From NCBI GenBank assembly GCA_025529335.1, contig JAMYHX010000362.1, positions 1-44,462 of the forward strand: 44,462 nucleotides of DNA, written 5' to 3'. This DNA is from Rhizopus sp. PT2906 (taxonomy: Eukaryota > Mucoromycota > Mucoromycetes > Mucorales > Rhizopodaceae). Shown one piece after another: positions 1 through 10,913 of this stretch. The first letter of the stretch is position 1; every line of letters starts with the position of its first letter. The notes under the pieces were generated by a model. The model worked only from the letters and a program-made list of their open reading frames with translations. It did no database searches and was not told where the DNA came from. A program made the translations under genes and the position numbers.

Positions 1-2
1 AA

Positions 3-723
3 AAGGATGAGAGAATGGCTGCATTAGAAGAAGACTACAAGTCGCAGTTATATACAACAGAAAGAGAGAAAAAGTTGATTGAAGATGACGTCAAAGAGTT
101 AAAGCATAAGCTCCGTTTAGCCCTTAAGCAATTAAAAGAAAAAGAAAAAGAAACTGAACATATTGAAGTAAGTCAAAAAGGATGACTATAACCATATATT
201 TTTAACATCATTCCCTGAGCAGAAATGGAAAGAACGAGTTTACAGTCTGGAAGATCAACTGAAGAACTTTAGAGGTGTGGTGTATAAATTGAAGAAAGCT
301 CAAGATAACAATACGATGATAAAAAATACGCTGGAGCAGCCTTATAGGAATAAGGTAAATAATAATAATAATAATAATAATAGAGTGTATCTAATACGAT
401 CAACATAGACAAATACCAACACATTAGAGCAAGTGTTGAAAAAACTAAATGATGAGTTAAGAAAAGAACTCGATGATAAAACCAGAGAATACGAAAGAGA
501 AAAAATGCGAACAACAGAACTTCAGGATTTATACAATCAGCAACTTGAAATAATCAGAGAACTTGAAGAGAAATTGAGTAAAAAGAGTACAATGTTGGCC
601 TTGTCTCTTTCTGAATATGATGTAAAAGATATAAACAAAGACGAATCGCATACTCTAACACCTAATTGTAGGAATTACAAGCAAATAAAAAGATCATGGA
701 CAGTATTCTTGTTAAACAAGTAA
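3..723 (+). CDS. 3' end of a coiled-coil protein gene (5' end outside window)
   Basis: Three exons can be joined in frame: 3-167, 223-354 and 430-723 (stop TAA at 721-723). The introns are 168-222 (GTAAGT...CAG) and 355-429 (GTAAAT...GAG), both phase 0. The 156 or so visible residues are almost all charged or polar with regular Leu/Ile spacing (for example LEDQLKNF, IIRELEEKLSKK), which is typical of a long parallel coiled coil. The last 40 residues lose the heptads. No catalytic or binding motif is visible, so the protein could be any spindle-pole, septum or trafficking coiled-coil protein. The second intron carries an AAT microsatellite. The family is not identified; confidence concerns coding status and strand only. 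Confidence 0.7.
358..381. repeat. (AAT)n microsatellite inside an intron
   Basis: About eight AAT units directly follow the donor of the second intron of the coiled-coil gene. This is simple-sequence expansion in non-coding DNA. Confidence 0.9.
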
Positions 724-1650
724 CTGGCACGCAAACGTTCCATGAAAGAATAGAATCAGTAACGATGAACCATTAGTGCATACATATCCCCTTTTTATAT
801 ACATATATATACAATACCTACATACGCACACACACACATATAATTATATATACATATATATATACACGGTTGTGTACATTATATTTAGCATATTTGTAAA
901 TACTTGCATTACATTTTATTATTCGCAAAATGATAGGAAATAAAATAAAATGACAACAAATAACAAAAGGAAAGCTCATACAAAGTAAAAGAAATGACTA
1001 GTAAATCAGTTATTACATGCATGTTCAATACATTAAAAGAGAAGCAAGAAAAGTGAGTAAGCGTGCATAAGATTGATGCTCTACTGACAAGATAACTGGT
1101 ATGACACTCTCTTACATGGTGCGTATTCTAACAAAGCGCTTTGTATGGAATAGGGGAAGCCGAATTTGTTTATGCTGACGAGTTATTTAACAAAACGAAG
1201 AGTACGCACTATCCTCAAGTGTGAGCCTTGTGGTACGATGTGAAATCGTGATATGAACAGTGCATTAAATATACATGGCACCTTTGTTTACAACTCAAAG
1301 CATGACAATGAAAGCCCTCCCTTCTTCAAAAGACTAACGGTGTTTCCTGGATTTAATGCGCTGTCCATAATGGCAGTGTACTCTTTAACGCCTCGATAAG
1401 TATACATTACTCATTAGTTTTGAAGATATATACATAGTAAATAAATGTTCCTTTTGTGGCTACTGTATCTTGAGCAACAGCTTGGATATTGTTTTTCTTT
1501 AGTCTGTAATACAGCTTTCCTCGTAGTAAAAAGTTTATGCACCATGGCATTTCCTCTTTAGGACATTTTACACAACAGCTTTAAGATTCTGTAAAGTATA
1601 AAATCGTCTTTCTTTATCTCCCCCTTTCTCTTTTTCTATTCTTTAAAAAA
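724..1650. other. Intergenic region upstream of pyruvate kinase
   Basis: No coding exon or RNA gene is recognisable. The stretch from about 785 to 870 is a low-complexity TA/CA tract. The last 40 bases before the pyruvate kinase start are a C/T-rich tract ending in an A run, as seen before several genes here; it is probably core promoter or 5' leader. Confidence 0.6.
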
Positions 1651-3680
1651 ATGGCTCCTCTTCTTACACCTGACATCACTTCTAACGTCCAATGGATCGC
1701 TCAAATGAACGTTGACGTTGAGCCTACTCATGGACGTAAGACTTCCATTATCTGTACTATTGGTTAGTAGTCATAAATGCAATAACTCCCAACGCGTCTC
1801 TCATACTATTTTTTTTTGTAGGTCCTAAAACGAATAGCGTTGACTCCATTACTGAACTTCGAAACGCTGGTTTAAATGTTGTTCGTATGAACTTTTCCCA
1901 TGGTTCTTATGAAGTAAGTGTATATTAGGGTCCAGTTCGTTACGGGTACTCACTCGTTTCACAATCATAGTATCATCAGTCTGTCATCGAAAACACTCGT
2001 AAAAGTGTCGAACGTAAGTTTAACCTATAAATAGTAAGATCAATCCTCACTTTTTGCATTATCTATAGTCTATCCTGGGCGTCCAGTAGCTATTGCCCTA
2101 GACACAAAGGGTCCCGAAATCCGTACGGGTAACATGAAGGATAATGCTGAGGTAAGACAAAGAAGGGAGAAGCCGACGTGTTCTAATGTGTCCTCAAGAT
2201 CCCAGTTACGATTGGACACGAAATGACATTTAGCGTTGACGACCAATACATGGATGAGGGAACGGACGAGGTGATCTATATTGATTACAAGAACCTACCC
2301 AAGGTGATTGAAGTAGGCAAGAAGGTCTTTATTGATGATGGTGTTTTGTCCTTTGAAGTATTAGAGGTAAATGAGGACAACATCCGCGTTGTTGCCAAGA
2401 ACAACGGTAAGCTGTGTTCTCGCAAAGGTGTTAATCTGCCCAATACGCCTGTTGACCTTCCTGCCTTGTCTGAGAAGGATGTTGCTGACTTGAGATTTGG
2501 CGTTGAACAAAAGGTTGACTTCATCTTTGCTTCCTTTATTCGTCGTGGTCAAGATATCCGTGATATCCGTCGTGTCTTGGGCGAAGATGGCAAGAATATC
2601 AAGATTATAGCCAAAATTGAAAACCATCAGGGTGTTGAAAACTTTGATGATATTGTCGCCGAAACAGATGGTGTCATGGTTGCCCGTGGTGTATGTATAA
2701 GATTTATATATACTTTAATGAATCAATTAATGATGTTATATATAGGATATGGGTATCGAAATCCCTCTTGAACGTGTCTTTATCGCTCAAAAGATGATGA
2801 TCACCAAGTGTAATCTGGCTGGCAAACCTGTTATCTGGTAAGTTAAAAGTAAAACATTATCCTAAAAGGATCAAGAGTAAATCCTGTCTTGCTTATAGTG
2901 CCACTCAGATGTTGGAATCCATGACGGTAAGTGTCTAGACTAAACATAACGCTCAAGCTTACCTAAATATTTATCAGTATAATCCAAGACCAACTCGTGC
3001 TGAAGTATCTGATGTGGCTAATGCGGTCCTTGATGGTGCTGATTGTGTCATGCTTTCTGGCGAAACCGCCAAAGGTAATTATCCGATAGAGGCCGTCAAG
3101 ACAATGCACGATATTTGTAAACTGGCAGAATCCGTGATTTGTTATCCTGCACTTTTCAATGAACTTCGCAGTCTTACAGCTTTACCAACAGAGACGACAG
3201 AGACAGTTGCCTGTGCAGCTGTTGCTGCTGCCCATGAACAAAATGCAGGTTGTATTATTGTATTGACAACTTCTGGCAAATCGGCACGTTTGATATCCAA
3301 ATACAAGCCTCATGCACCCATTGTTGTCGTTACACGTAACCCTCAAACTGCTCGACAAATCCATCTCTACAGAGGCTGCTTCCCTTTCCATTATCCCAAG
3401 GCTTCATCGGCCATTACTCCTCGTTTGACTACTTCACAAGCACTTTTGAGTCCCGCTGAAAATGCTCCTTGGCAAGAAGATGTTGATCATAGAATTAGAT
3501 GGGGTATGTGTTATAGAGTTGGATACTAAGCAAATGGCTTACATTTTGTATATAGGTATGGAGCAAGCTATGAAGTATGGTTTATTAACTCCTGGTGAGC
3601 CTGTCGTTGCTGTTCAAGGATGGAAAGGCGGTCTTGGTAACACGAATACCCTTCGTATTATTTATGCCCCAACACCTTAA
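1651..3680 (+). CDS. Pyruvate kinase
   Basis: Converts phosphoenolpyruvate and ADP to pyruvate and ATP, the last step of glycolysis, in the cytosol. Nine exons: 1651-1762, 1822-1913, 1971-2013, 2069-2151, 2199-2690, 2746-2837, 2899-2926, 2978-3503, 3556-3680; together 530 aa, the usual eukaryotic length. Family landmarks in order: CTIGPKT near residue 37 split by intron 1, VVRMNFSHG, ALDTKGPEIRTG, the active-site block KIIAKIENHQG (Lys near 247), VMVARGDMGIEIP across intron 5, PVICATQMLESM across introns 6 and 7, MLSGETAKGNYP near 338, and the C-terminal AVQGWKGGLGNTNT loop, where fungal enzymes bind fructose-1,6-bisphosphate. All phases match. The start follows a C/T-rich leader and fits family N-termini. 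The gene looks fully functional; the many short introns are unusual for a highly expressed glycolytic gene. Confidence 0.97.
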
Positions 3681-3948
3681 AAATATATTTTTATCATATT
3701 CACTGCTTTCTAATCGTGTGATTTATACTTTTTCATTCTGTTGATGTAATATGCGAAGGTTGTATATCCCCCCCCCCTCCTATAACTAAATTAGAAAGCT
3801 ACGAAGGCAAACTATCAGCTACTTTTCTTTTTTCAAAGTCTGTCCATAACATGAGTAATGTAATATTTTGTGACTTACTGTAATTCCTGCACATTTAGAC
3901 TTTTCCGAACTTTACGTTAATAAAAAGTTTTCTTTTTACGACACAGTC

Positions 3949-4946
3949 ATGTCTATTGATCCTACCAAGTACTCTGATCCAAAGTACGATAAGAATGAGA
4001 CTAGGGAAATAATCAAACAGACTTACAAAGTTATTTAGTTACTTTAAAGTTTCATTAAAGACACCAATGGCTATTGCCATTGCTGGTGGTGCTGATTCAG
4101 GAAAAGTAAAATGAGGAATATAGCATTTCATTAACTATTGTATTTATCAGATTATTTAGAAAGCATTTTGTGATGCACTGACAGCCAGAATCAATAAAAA
4201 ATACCATGCTAGAGTAGCACTCATCAGTCTAACTCAATTCTATCGCGAGCTTACACCAGAAGAAAGACGAGAGTACGAGACAGGCAACTATTATACAGAC
4301 CATCCCAGTAAGTTGAGAAGCAAATTATTATCTAGTGTTCAATGTATGCTTATGTATATTAGACGCTTTTGACTTTAAGTTACTCGAGAGCACATTAAAA
4401 TCATTATTGTCTGGCAAACCTACTTCTGTTCCTGAATGGGACTCGTCTAACCATACAAGGTAAGCAGAGCATCCTGAAAAAAAAAAGGAGAGATTTATCG
4501 TACAAAATAGAATGGGAACCTATGTTATTGAACCAGTCGATGTCATCCTGATAGAGGGAACTCTTTTACTTTATCAGAAGGAAATTACGGATTTAATGTT
4601 TATGAAAGTGTTTATTGACGAAGACAGCGATGAACGATTAGCAAGAAGAGTACGAAAGAAGAAGATTAGAAATGGAAAAGAGCTATCACTCAAGGAGATT
4701 TTGATGGATTATGTGGATCGAGTTAAGCCAATGTACGAAGAGTATATTTTGCCTACAAAGAAATTTGCAGATATTGTCATACCAAGAGGTGCAGAGAATA
4801 CGATTGCTTTACAGGTGATGACAAATCGTGTTGAAGAATATCTTGATTCACGTCATGAGGACAAGAAAGAGACCACAGTAAACCCTGGTGCGGCAGAGAT
4901 ATTGGCACAGCATATAAATAGCTCATATAAAAACATTCCTAAATAA
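3949..4946 (+). CDS. Uridine kinase-like protein, probably catalytically inactive
   Basis: Uridine/cytidine kinases phosphorylate uridine or cytidine in pyrimidine salvage. Secure exons are 4067-4105 (possibly from 4061), 4160-4307, 4363-4459 and 4511-4946. The first exon is probably 3949-4029, joined by a very short intron (4030-4060, 31 nt); otherwise translation starts at ATG 4067. Length is 239 aa, or about 268 aa with the first exon. Fold landmarks are clear: IAIAGGADSGK, FYRELTPEERR, DHPNAFDFKLL, VILIEGTLLLY, VKPMYEEYILPTKKFADIVIPRGAEN. Key residues differ: the P-loop reads GGADSGK followed by K instead of T/S, the SQD(x)FY catalytic Asp is replaced (SLTQFY), YDFVTHSR is WDSSNHTR, and the RD...RGR lid is KK...NGK. 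The frame is otherwise intact, suggesting a retained pseudoenzyme or a fast-evolving paralogue rather than a dead gene. It lies 268 bp after pyruvate kinase, same strand. Confidence 0.82.
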
Positions 4947-5441
4947 ATATATAAACTGCTTTGCAAGTAAAACTCACAGTGTACATCAAACACTCCAATT
5001 TGTTTGCAAATAGCTTGTTTTTTAGTACAATAGAATGACCACATGTTATATTTGTTTATTGTGTGGCTATTACTCTCGAGCATATTTGCTTTCAAACCGC
5101 GATTTTACGCAGGAAGATTGAACTTCCTTTAATGAAAGCTCATTAAAAACTATTCTAGATTGCTTCCCTAGTTTCACCCTTGAATCATATAAGTTAATGT
5201 AACACTACCTAGCCCTTCTTTTTCTCTTTCTCTCTCTTTGTCAATATTGGTAAAAGAAGCGGATTCAGTTAGAATGTTATCAAGGTATATTGTTCTTGTA
5301 TAGTTATTTTGAGACACAATAAAACGTTATTGTGAATGTATCATTGTAAATAAAACAGCGTACGTGTCCTTTCGTGTTGTATGATTTATTAACCCCTCCT
5401 TTATACCTGATGAAATCAGCACTTTAAATTACCAATTAGAT

Positions 5442-5472
<31 letters not shown>

Positions 5473-5480
5473 GAGCCGTA
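4947..5480. other. Intergenic region with TA microsatellite
   Basis: No gene is recognisable. The region is AT-rich and ends in a long TA repeat; a short C/T-rich tract lies near 5215-5240. Confidence 0.6.
5443..5469. repeat. (TA)n microsatellite
   Basis: Uninterrupted TA dinucleotides, about 13 units, directly before the transposon-rich stretch. Confidence 0.95.
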
Positions 5481-5483
5481 GCT

Positions 5484-5560
5484 CAGGTTCATTAGAGTGA
5501 TGATATGGTCAGTCGCAAAGTGTTTTTTGGGTTTTTAAACTTTGTGATGTGTTTGAGATT
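5484..5560 (+). other. tRNA-like 5' half / hairpin segment
   Basis: The sequence begins GGAGCCGTAGCTCAGG, which resembles a tRNA acceptor strand plus D-arm and A box, but no matching anticodon arm, B box or 3' acceptor strand follows. Further on, CGCAAAGT can pair with ACTTTGTG to make a hairpin. It lies between the TA repeat and the downstream end of a LINE remnant, so it may be a tRNA fragment used as a target site or the tail of a SINE. It is not a functional tRNA as read. Confidence 0.25.
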
Positions 5561-5783
5561 GTTAAATTAGTAGATAAAGGAAAGGAAGAAAGAAAAGATA
5601 CATATATTTATATGGGAGAGTTAGTCCAGTGAAAAAAAAAAGGAAGAGTGCAATGGGCTTGTCGTTGATTGACGCAGTTTTCTTGAACAGAGACAGAAAT
5701 CGACTTACGAATACTTTGTATTACAGGAGAAACCATAAAAGAGACCGAAAATCACCTCAGGACCCTGTATACACGAAAGGGAA

Positions 5784-6280
5784 TCAAAACGAGGAAACTG
5801 AAGTTGATGCAGTGCAGAGCGGACACGGTCTACGAAAAAAGGTATGCTCTCCAAAGTAAGTTTGACATATAGAGATCCACACGGTTAGTTTCTCAAGACA
5901 CAGGAACAGGACGTGATCCATAGTTTCTCTGGGATGACGACAAAACGGACATGATTCAGGCCAAGCGGACGAGGTTAAACGGTGTAGAAGAGAAGGGTAA
6001 AGCAATTTGTCATGTAATAGATGAAACCATGCGTCACGACAGTGAGACAGAAGAATGTCCCAAAAGCGTGTCCAGCTGTGAAATCGTAAACAGGTTGAAC
6101 CAGAAGGTGTTTGAGAGCTACGGGTACAGAAGACACGAAATCCTTTGGAACTGAGTGGGAGAGAGAGGTCCTTAGGCACTAGGGATAGTGACTCCAGAAA
6201 AGGATCAGTGTCAACATCATGGGACAAGTTAGGCACAAAAGGATCTGTGACATTGTTAGCGTATGACGATAAGGTGAATC
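5784..6280 (-). pseudogene. Non-LTR (LINE) retrotransposon remnant, C-terminal end of reverse-transcriptase ORF
   Basis: The minus-strand frame carries the end of a LINE polyprotein: the DAWFHLLHDKLLYPSLLHRL helix followed by the knuckle CPFC...H....C (CPFCRHPRETMDHVLFLC). This is the zf-RVT-like arrangement after the reverse-transcriptase domain of non-LTR elements, which copy themselves by target-primed reverse transcription. The frame closes upstream at a stop near 6283, and the adjoining DNA to about 6530 still looks coding on the same strand but is broken in all frames. The polymerase domain itself is absent, so the copy is 5'-truncated and dead. An A run on the plus strand at 5631-5640 may mark old insertion debris. 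Confidence 0.75.
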
Positions 6281-6645
6281 AAAATACGGGAAGAGGGTTA
6301 TTAGGAATGGATTTCAAGAATGGTATTAACCAGCGCATCTGGAACGCGCCTTATTGTATTGCGGGATCAAGAACTCGATGGCCACCTTATGAGCGAGAAA
6401 GACACATATTCGCTAGGCTGATCTTGGGAAACATTCGATGGCATAAAAACGATGTCATGGCAGACTTGATTTGCGCAAAAAACCCGAGTAGTAACTGCGG
6501 TCACTCGGAGAACATGTAATAGTCGCGAGAGGATGAGTGAGTTGAGAACTGTGGCCCTACCACCGGCAGAAAGAAAGCAAGGAGAATGTGCAACACAACA
6601 GTAGTTTGAAGGTCAATGCCAATTAGATCCGTGAGCACCTCTAGC

Positions 6646-7090
6646 TCATTGTTTGTACTTTGCTAATTTCAGCCTTAACTGTTTCCGAATGTGCCCGATT
6701 GGGTTGAGATCTGGATATTGTACTTGCCAGGGAAGAACTGTATACTTCTTTTCGTCGTGTAAATAATTTTTAGTTATTTTTGCTGTATGCTTTGGATCAT
6801 TGTTATGCTGAAATATGACGTCCTCATGACACAAATTGTAATAATTCAGGGTGTCTGTCACGTCTCCATCAAGTGCTTGGGCGTAGTCTTTAGCGTTCAT
6901 CCTACCATCTTTGGCCTCGTCAATATACCTTATCCCGTGTGCAGTCATACAGTCACAAATCATCAAGATTCCAATGTTTAACAGTTCTTATGGTGTGGTG
7001 TGGCTGCAGCTCACTTGTTGGTAGACTCCAGTAATATTTAATGCCATCCAAGCCCCAAACGTTCATTTTCGACTCTATGCGCCAAAACCC
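6646..7090 (-). pseudogene. Tc1/mariner-type DDE transposase remnant
   Basis: On the minus strand the order of motifs is that of a Tc1 transposase: ESKMNVWGLDG (about 7074-7042), TVKH followed by ILMICDCMTAHG, GRMNAKDYAQAL, VIFQHNNDPKHTAK and QYPDLNPIGHIRKQL. A frameshift separates TVKH from the rest near 6975. The catalytic triad is lost: the Asp before ESK is absent, the Asp of QQDNDPKH is Asn, and the Glu of NPIEHLW is Gly. The N-terminal paired-like HTH region and terminal inverted repeats were not found. It is an old inactive copy lying beside a LINE fragment. Confidence 0.85.
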
Positions 7091-7970
7091 AATTCAAACG
7101 CTCGTTCTGTGGTGCGTCTTGGATAAAAATTGATAGCCAAAACGATCCTTGAGGAGATACACATATGACTTCTATTTTTGTTAACCTGCGACTTTGATAT
7201 TGACTGAGTGAGTGTGTAAAAATCCCATAAAAAAAAACGCGCAGTTTCCATTTCGGTAAGCGGGCGAAAACTTTTTTCCCAGACAGACTTTATTTGCTAC
7301 ATTTTACTTGTTCAATGATGCCATTTACCCCTTAATTTTGGCATATCCGGAGTTTATTTGCCAACCAGAGTCAGAGGGGAATATAGTGGCTGAATAGAGG
7401 TATACACCTGCGTGTCTGTGTGTTCATCCTTGCGTTGATATAAAAATCAACATATAACTTTATGCTGATTATTCTTGTACTTCAAAAGTATAAAATGCAC
7501 TGATTGTCTTTAGCTTTATGCGCCTTAATATCATTCCTGTTTTATATTCTGCTTCAACACCTGATAAGTAGAAAAAACTTGATGTATCTCTGCATAAAAT
7601 TAAATAACAATATAAAATAGCTCAATGCGGCTTTATCGCTAAAAGTACTGCTGCTCTTTTAATAGTAGTCCAAAAAGAAATCATCTCATTTTAATTTCAG
7701 ATGATCTTATTTAAGATTGCTCTCAGTTAAAACACACTGAATCACATGGATGAATGGATTGGTAGTTGATGGACAAACATCTGGCTAAACATTGTGTGTA
7801 CTCACCCCCCTTGTTTCTTTTTTTTTATTTCCTTCTCCGCAATAAGCTATAATATTAGAAATTTTTCATTCCACACACACAAGAATAAATTTCTTTTTTC
7901 TTTTCTCTTTTTCTTTTCTTTCCTTTTAGATACCAAAAATACTAAAGACAAATAAAAAGTCGATACAAAT
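7091..7970. other. Intergenic region upstream of the GATA factor
   Basis: The first 150 bases may still hold transposase 5' debris. The rest shows no coding signal. A long T/C-rich tract (about 7815-7930) ending in TTTTAG lies just upstream of the GATA-factor ATG; it may be leader or the end of a 5' UTR intron. Confidence 0.5.
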
Positions 7971-8464
7971 ATGGCACCGATATTGTTAAAGGTCAAAGGT
8001 AATACAGAGTCTTTGCCATTCGGTAATCTTGATTCGCCAGATGATCTTTCAAAGACTTGGAGAGTGTGTACTAAAGTAAAAGACTCTCTTGAAAATGGTT
8101 CAAGACTTGAAAATTTATCTTGGAGACTATGGTTTGCGCATAATGTGAATCAGAAAAAGAAGAAATTCGCTTCACCTGCTGTCTCTTTCAAGATTCCCGA
8201 TGACTTTGATTTTAACAGGAAAAAGAAGAAGAAAACCATTCAAGAAAAAGAGATTGAATACAGACGAAACTTAAAATTACAACAACAAAAACAAGCACAA
8301 CATATCTTACAGGAGCAATTTACATTGCAAAAGTTCACTTCAGATCAAGCAGGTGACCAAGTCATCGAGTTGGATGACATTTTTAAAAACTATTTGATAC
8401 CTTCGACAACACCACCTCATCCTCAACAGCAATCACACCAACGACAGCACCCATCGACACAACA

Positions 8465-8495
<31 letters not shown>

Positions 8496-9829
8496 CAACA
8501 ACAACAACAACAGTTGAACTCAGAAAGTTTAATGCATCAAAACTGGCCGATAGAAGACTACTCACTATCATGTATGCAAAATTATTCTCAACAACAAGCG
8601 TATTGTAATCAAAGCTCTGCCCTTTATGTCTCGGCGGAAACAATGCCTCCTATACCCATTGGTACACTTCATAATAGACTATTAGCAACTTTACCTAGAG
8701 AAACATTAGAATCTGCGGAAAGACTACTATTATCCTCCACAGACAATGAAATGCTCATGCAGTCATCGCAACAACCATGCTTCATCCAATCAACCCCAAG
8801 TACGCCCTTCCTTTCATTCTCTTCATCCTCATCCTCGTCTTTTGTGCATCAACCACAGCTATCGCAGTTGTCACAGCAACAACAACATTTAGCACCACAG
8901 CAACAGTTGCCACAACGATTACCGCAGCAATTATCACAACCATCAGTGCTTCTTAATCAAAACTCATACCACTCCTACACTCAATCTTCATTAACTGTGA
9001 ATACCGAGACAGCAGACAGTATACCTTATCAATCAAAGTCATTGCCATCCTCTAGAGCCCCCTCACCTACCTCCCATTCACCCTCGCCCTCATCGCCCTT
9101 GTCCGTGAAGAAGAATTCGTATCAGAAGCGAGGACTTATCCATAGTTCACCTGCTGATGGAAAAATACCTATTTGCAGCAACTGTAGTACAACAACAACG
9201 CCTTTGTGGAGAAGATCCGCTGATGACGAGCTACTATGTAACGCTTGTGGACTCTAGTAAGAATTAAAAATACAAAAATAGTCAATAATTTTTTTAAACT
9301 TATTTTGTGTACACCTAAAACAGTCTAAAGCTGCATAATGCGCCAAGGCCAAAGCATCTAAAACCACAATCCTCGAGAAAGGACGCAAGAGATGATGACC
9401 ATGTCGTTCAACCAGTATGTTCGAATTGTGGGACATCAACCACACCTCTTTGGAGACGTGATGTAGATGGTTCACCTTTATGTAATGCATGTGGTCTTTA
9501 GTAAGTTGATTCTTTTATTATTTTAGACTCTATAACTTATTCTTATTTAAAGCTTAAAACTCCATCATGAAAAACGGCCTCTTTCGATGAAAACAGACAA
9601 TATAAAGAAACGACAACGAAGCGAACACTCATCGAGCCAAGATAACAAATCTAAAGAAAAAAAGAAAAGCGGCAACAAGCATTCCGAATCACAATCATCA
9701 TCATCATCAAAAGGAACAACTACTTATCAATTCATGGAAGGCATTATTCATACATCTAAAAATGAAAGCAACACAGAACACGCTCATTTCAGTACATTTG
9801 GTATTAACCAATTCAATTGTAAAGCTTAA
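7971..9829 (+). CDS. GATA-type transcription factor with two zinc fingers
   Basis: Nuclear DNA-binding regulator of the fungal GATA class (nitrogen, light or iron regulators). Exons 7971-9256, 9324-9500, 9553-9829 give 579 aa. Near residues 20-60 the N-terminus has TWRVCTKVKDSLENGSRL then LSWRLWF, the DUF1752-like motif of AreA-type proteins. A basic KKKKK patch, a long Gln-rich activation-like region (18 Q in a row) and a Ser/Pro-rich stretch follow. Finger 1 starts CSNCSTTTTPLWRR and ends CNACGLY; finger 2 starts CSNCGTSTTPLWRR and ends CNACGLY. Both are C-x2-C-x17-C-x2-C with LKLH afterwards. The finger 2 tail PLSMKTDNIKKRQR is AreA/NIT2-like. Both fingers are cut by a phase-2 intron at the same Tyr codon, so exon 2 is a duplicated finger module. 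The short linker lacks the Cys-rich block of SREA-type iron repressors, so a nitrogen/AreA-like role seems likelier, but this is inference. Confidence 0.95.
8460..8513 (+). repeat. CAG/CAA repeat encoding polyglutamine
   Basis: Eighteen consecutive Gln codons (first mainly CAG, then CAA) lie in the GATA factor's transactivation-like region. The pure CAG and pure CAA blocks suggest replication slippage. Confidence 0.95.
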
Positions 9830-10913
9830 ATTTCTTTATTCTTTCCTTTTCTCCCCCCCCCCCTTTCATTCTTGTCAATCTGTTTGATACATTAAAATAA
9901 AAAGTTTTGTTTTTAAAAAAGTGTAGATATAAAATATATTCATTGTCTATGCCCTTTTGGCCCCATAATACTCATACGATAATGATTTCTTGGAGATAGA
10001 ATAGTGGACTCCTAGTGAGAACTTCCCTCCTCATTTGTCCCTTTTTTTTCTCACGGTAAACTATTGCATTAAATATCAGTTGATGATTATAAATATATAT
10101 ATTTATACATATGGGGTTGGTTCTCTTTTTTCTTTTGTAACATATTCAAAGATTCTTTAGAATCGTCCTTTTATTCTCTATATGTTATGGGTACTTATTC
10201 AATGTTTATAATTAGAAGAATATAGTAGTAGAAGCTGTTTGTTTACAGAAATTCATTTTCTACAGTCTTTTTTGACGTGATTGATCTCCGACCCTGCCTG
10301 GATCCCCCTCCGTAAATTTGTTTCTTTCTTTTTTCTGGTGTAAAGGAGAGAAGGCATAAAGTTGTTTAATATTATTCAACCAATAGAAAAGGTGTTCATA
10401 TAGGGAGATGTTGGTATCTCCAGAGGAGAAACTACCCAGTGCTGCTGCTAGCTGACTTTTTTTTAGGATTGAATAAATGATCGACCAATTACTCTCAGAT
10501 AGGTTTTTGAGTCTATTGAAGAGTAACGACGAAATCTCGGACAGAAGATATAGTATATGATGTATTTAAGCCGTATTTATTGTTAGCACAACATTTTAAT
10601 GGTGTGATGTAATGACCTATATGTGAATATATAGATGTCAAACGCATAAACAAAAAAAAAACAGTCATCTGCATTTAACTCTTTTGCAGTGACATCAAAA
10701 AATGAAGTATGACATAGCTATGAAAGAACAATAGGACATTAGTGCTACTTTTGAACTAAAGCGCTTTGTTGTAGATCATATTAAAAAGAGTTTTGAAACT
10801 AGACAAACATATTGACGTCCCGACAACCATTCAATTATTTTCATTTTGTTTTTCTTTTCTCGGCTTTTTTTTTTCTTTTCTTCTTTTTCTTTTTCTTTTT
10901 GCAAAATATAAAA
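9830..10913. other. Intergenic region, GATA factor to calmodulin-like gene
   Basis: No exon or RNA gene is recognised. A C9 run and T-rich tracts lie near 9850 and 10040. The final 50 bases before the next ATG are an almost pure T/C tract, as in other promoters of this window. Confidence 0.5.

Noticed and set aside
6145..6519. 124-codon plus-strand ORF
   Set aside because: Antisense to the LINE remnant, which has a recognisable zf-RVT knuckle on the minus strand.
10812..10913. N-terminal extension of the calmodulin-like ORF
   Set aside because: It would translate the T/C-rich promoter tract into a Phe run and starts at a non-ATG codon; the ATG at 10914 gives the family N-terminus.
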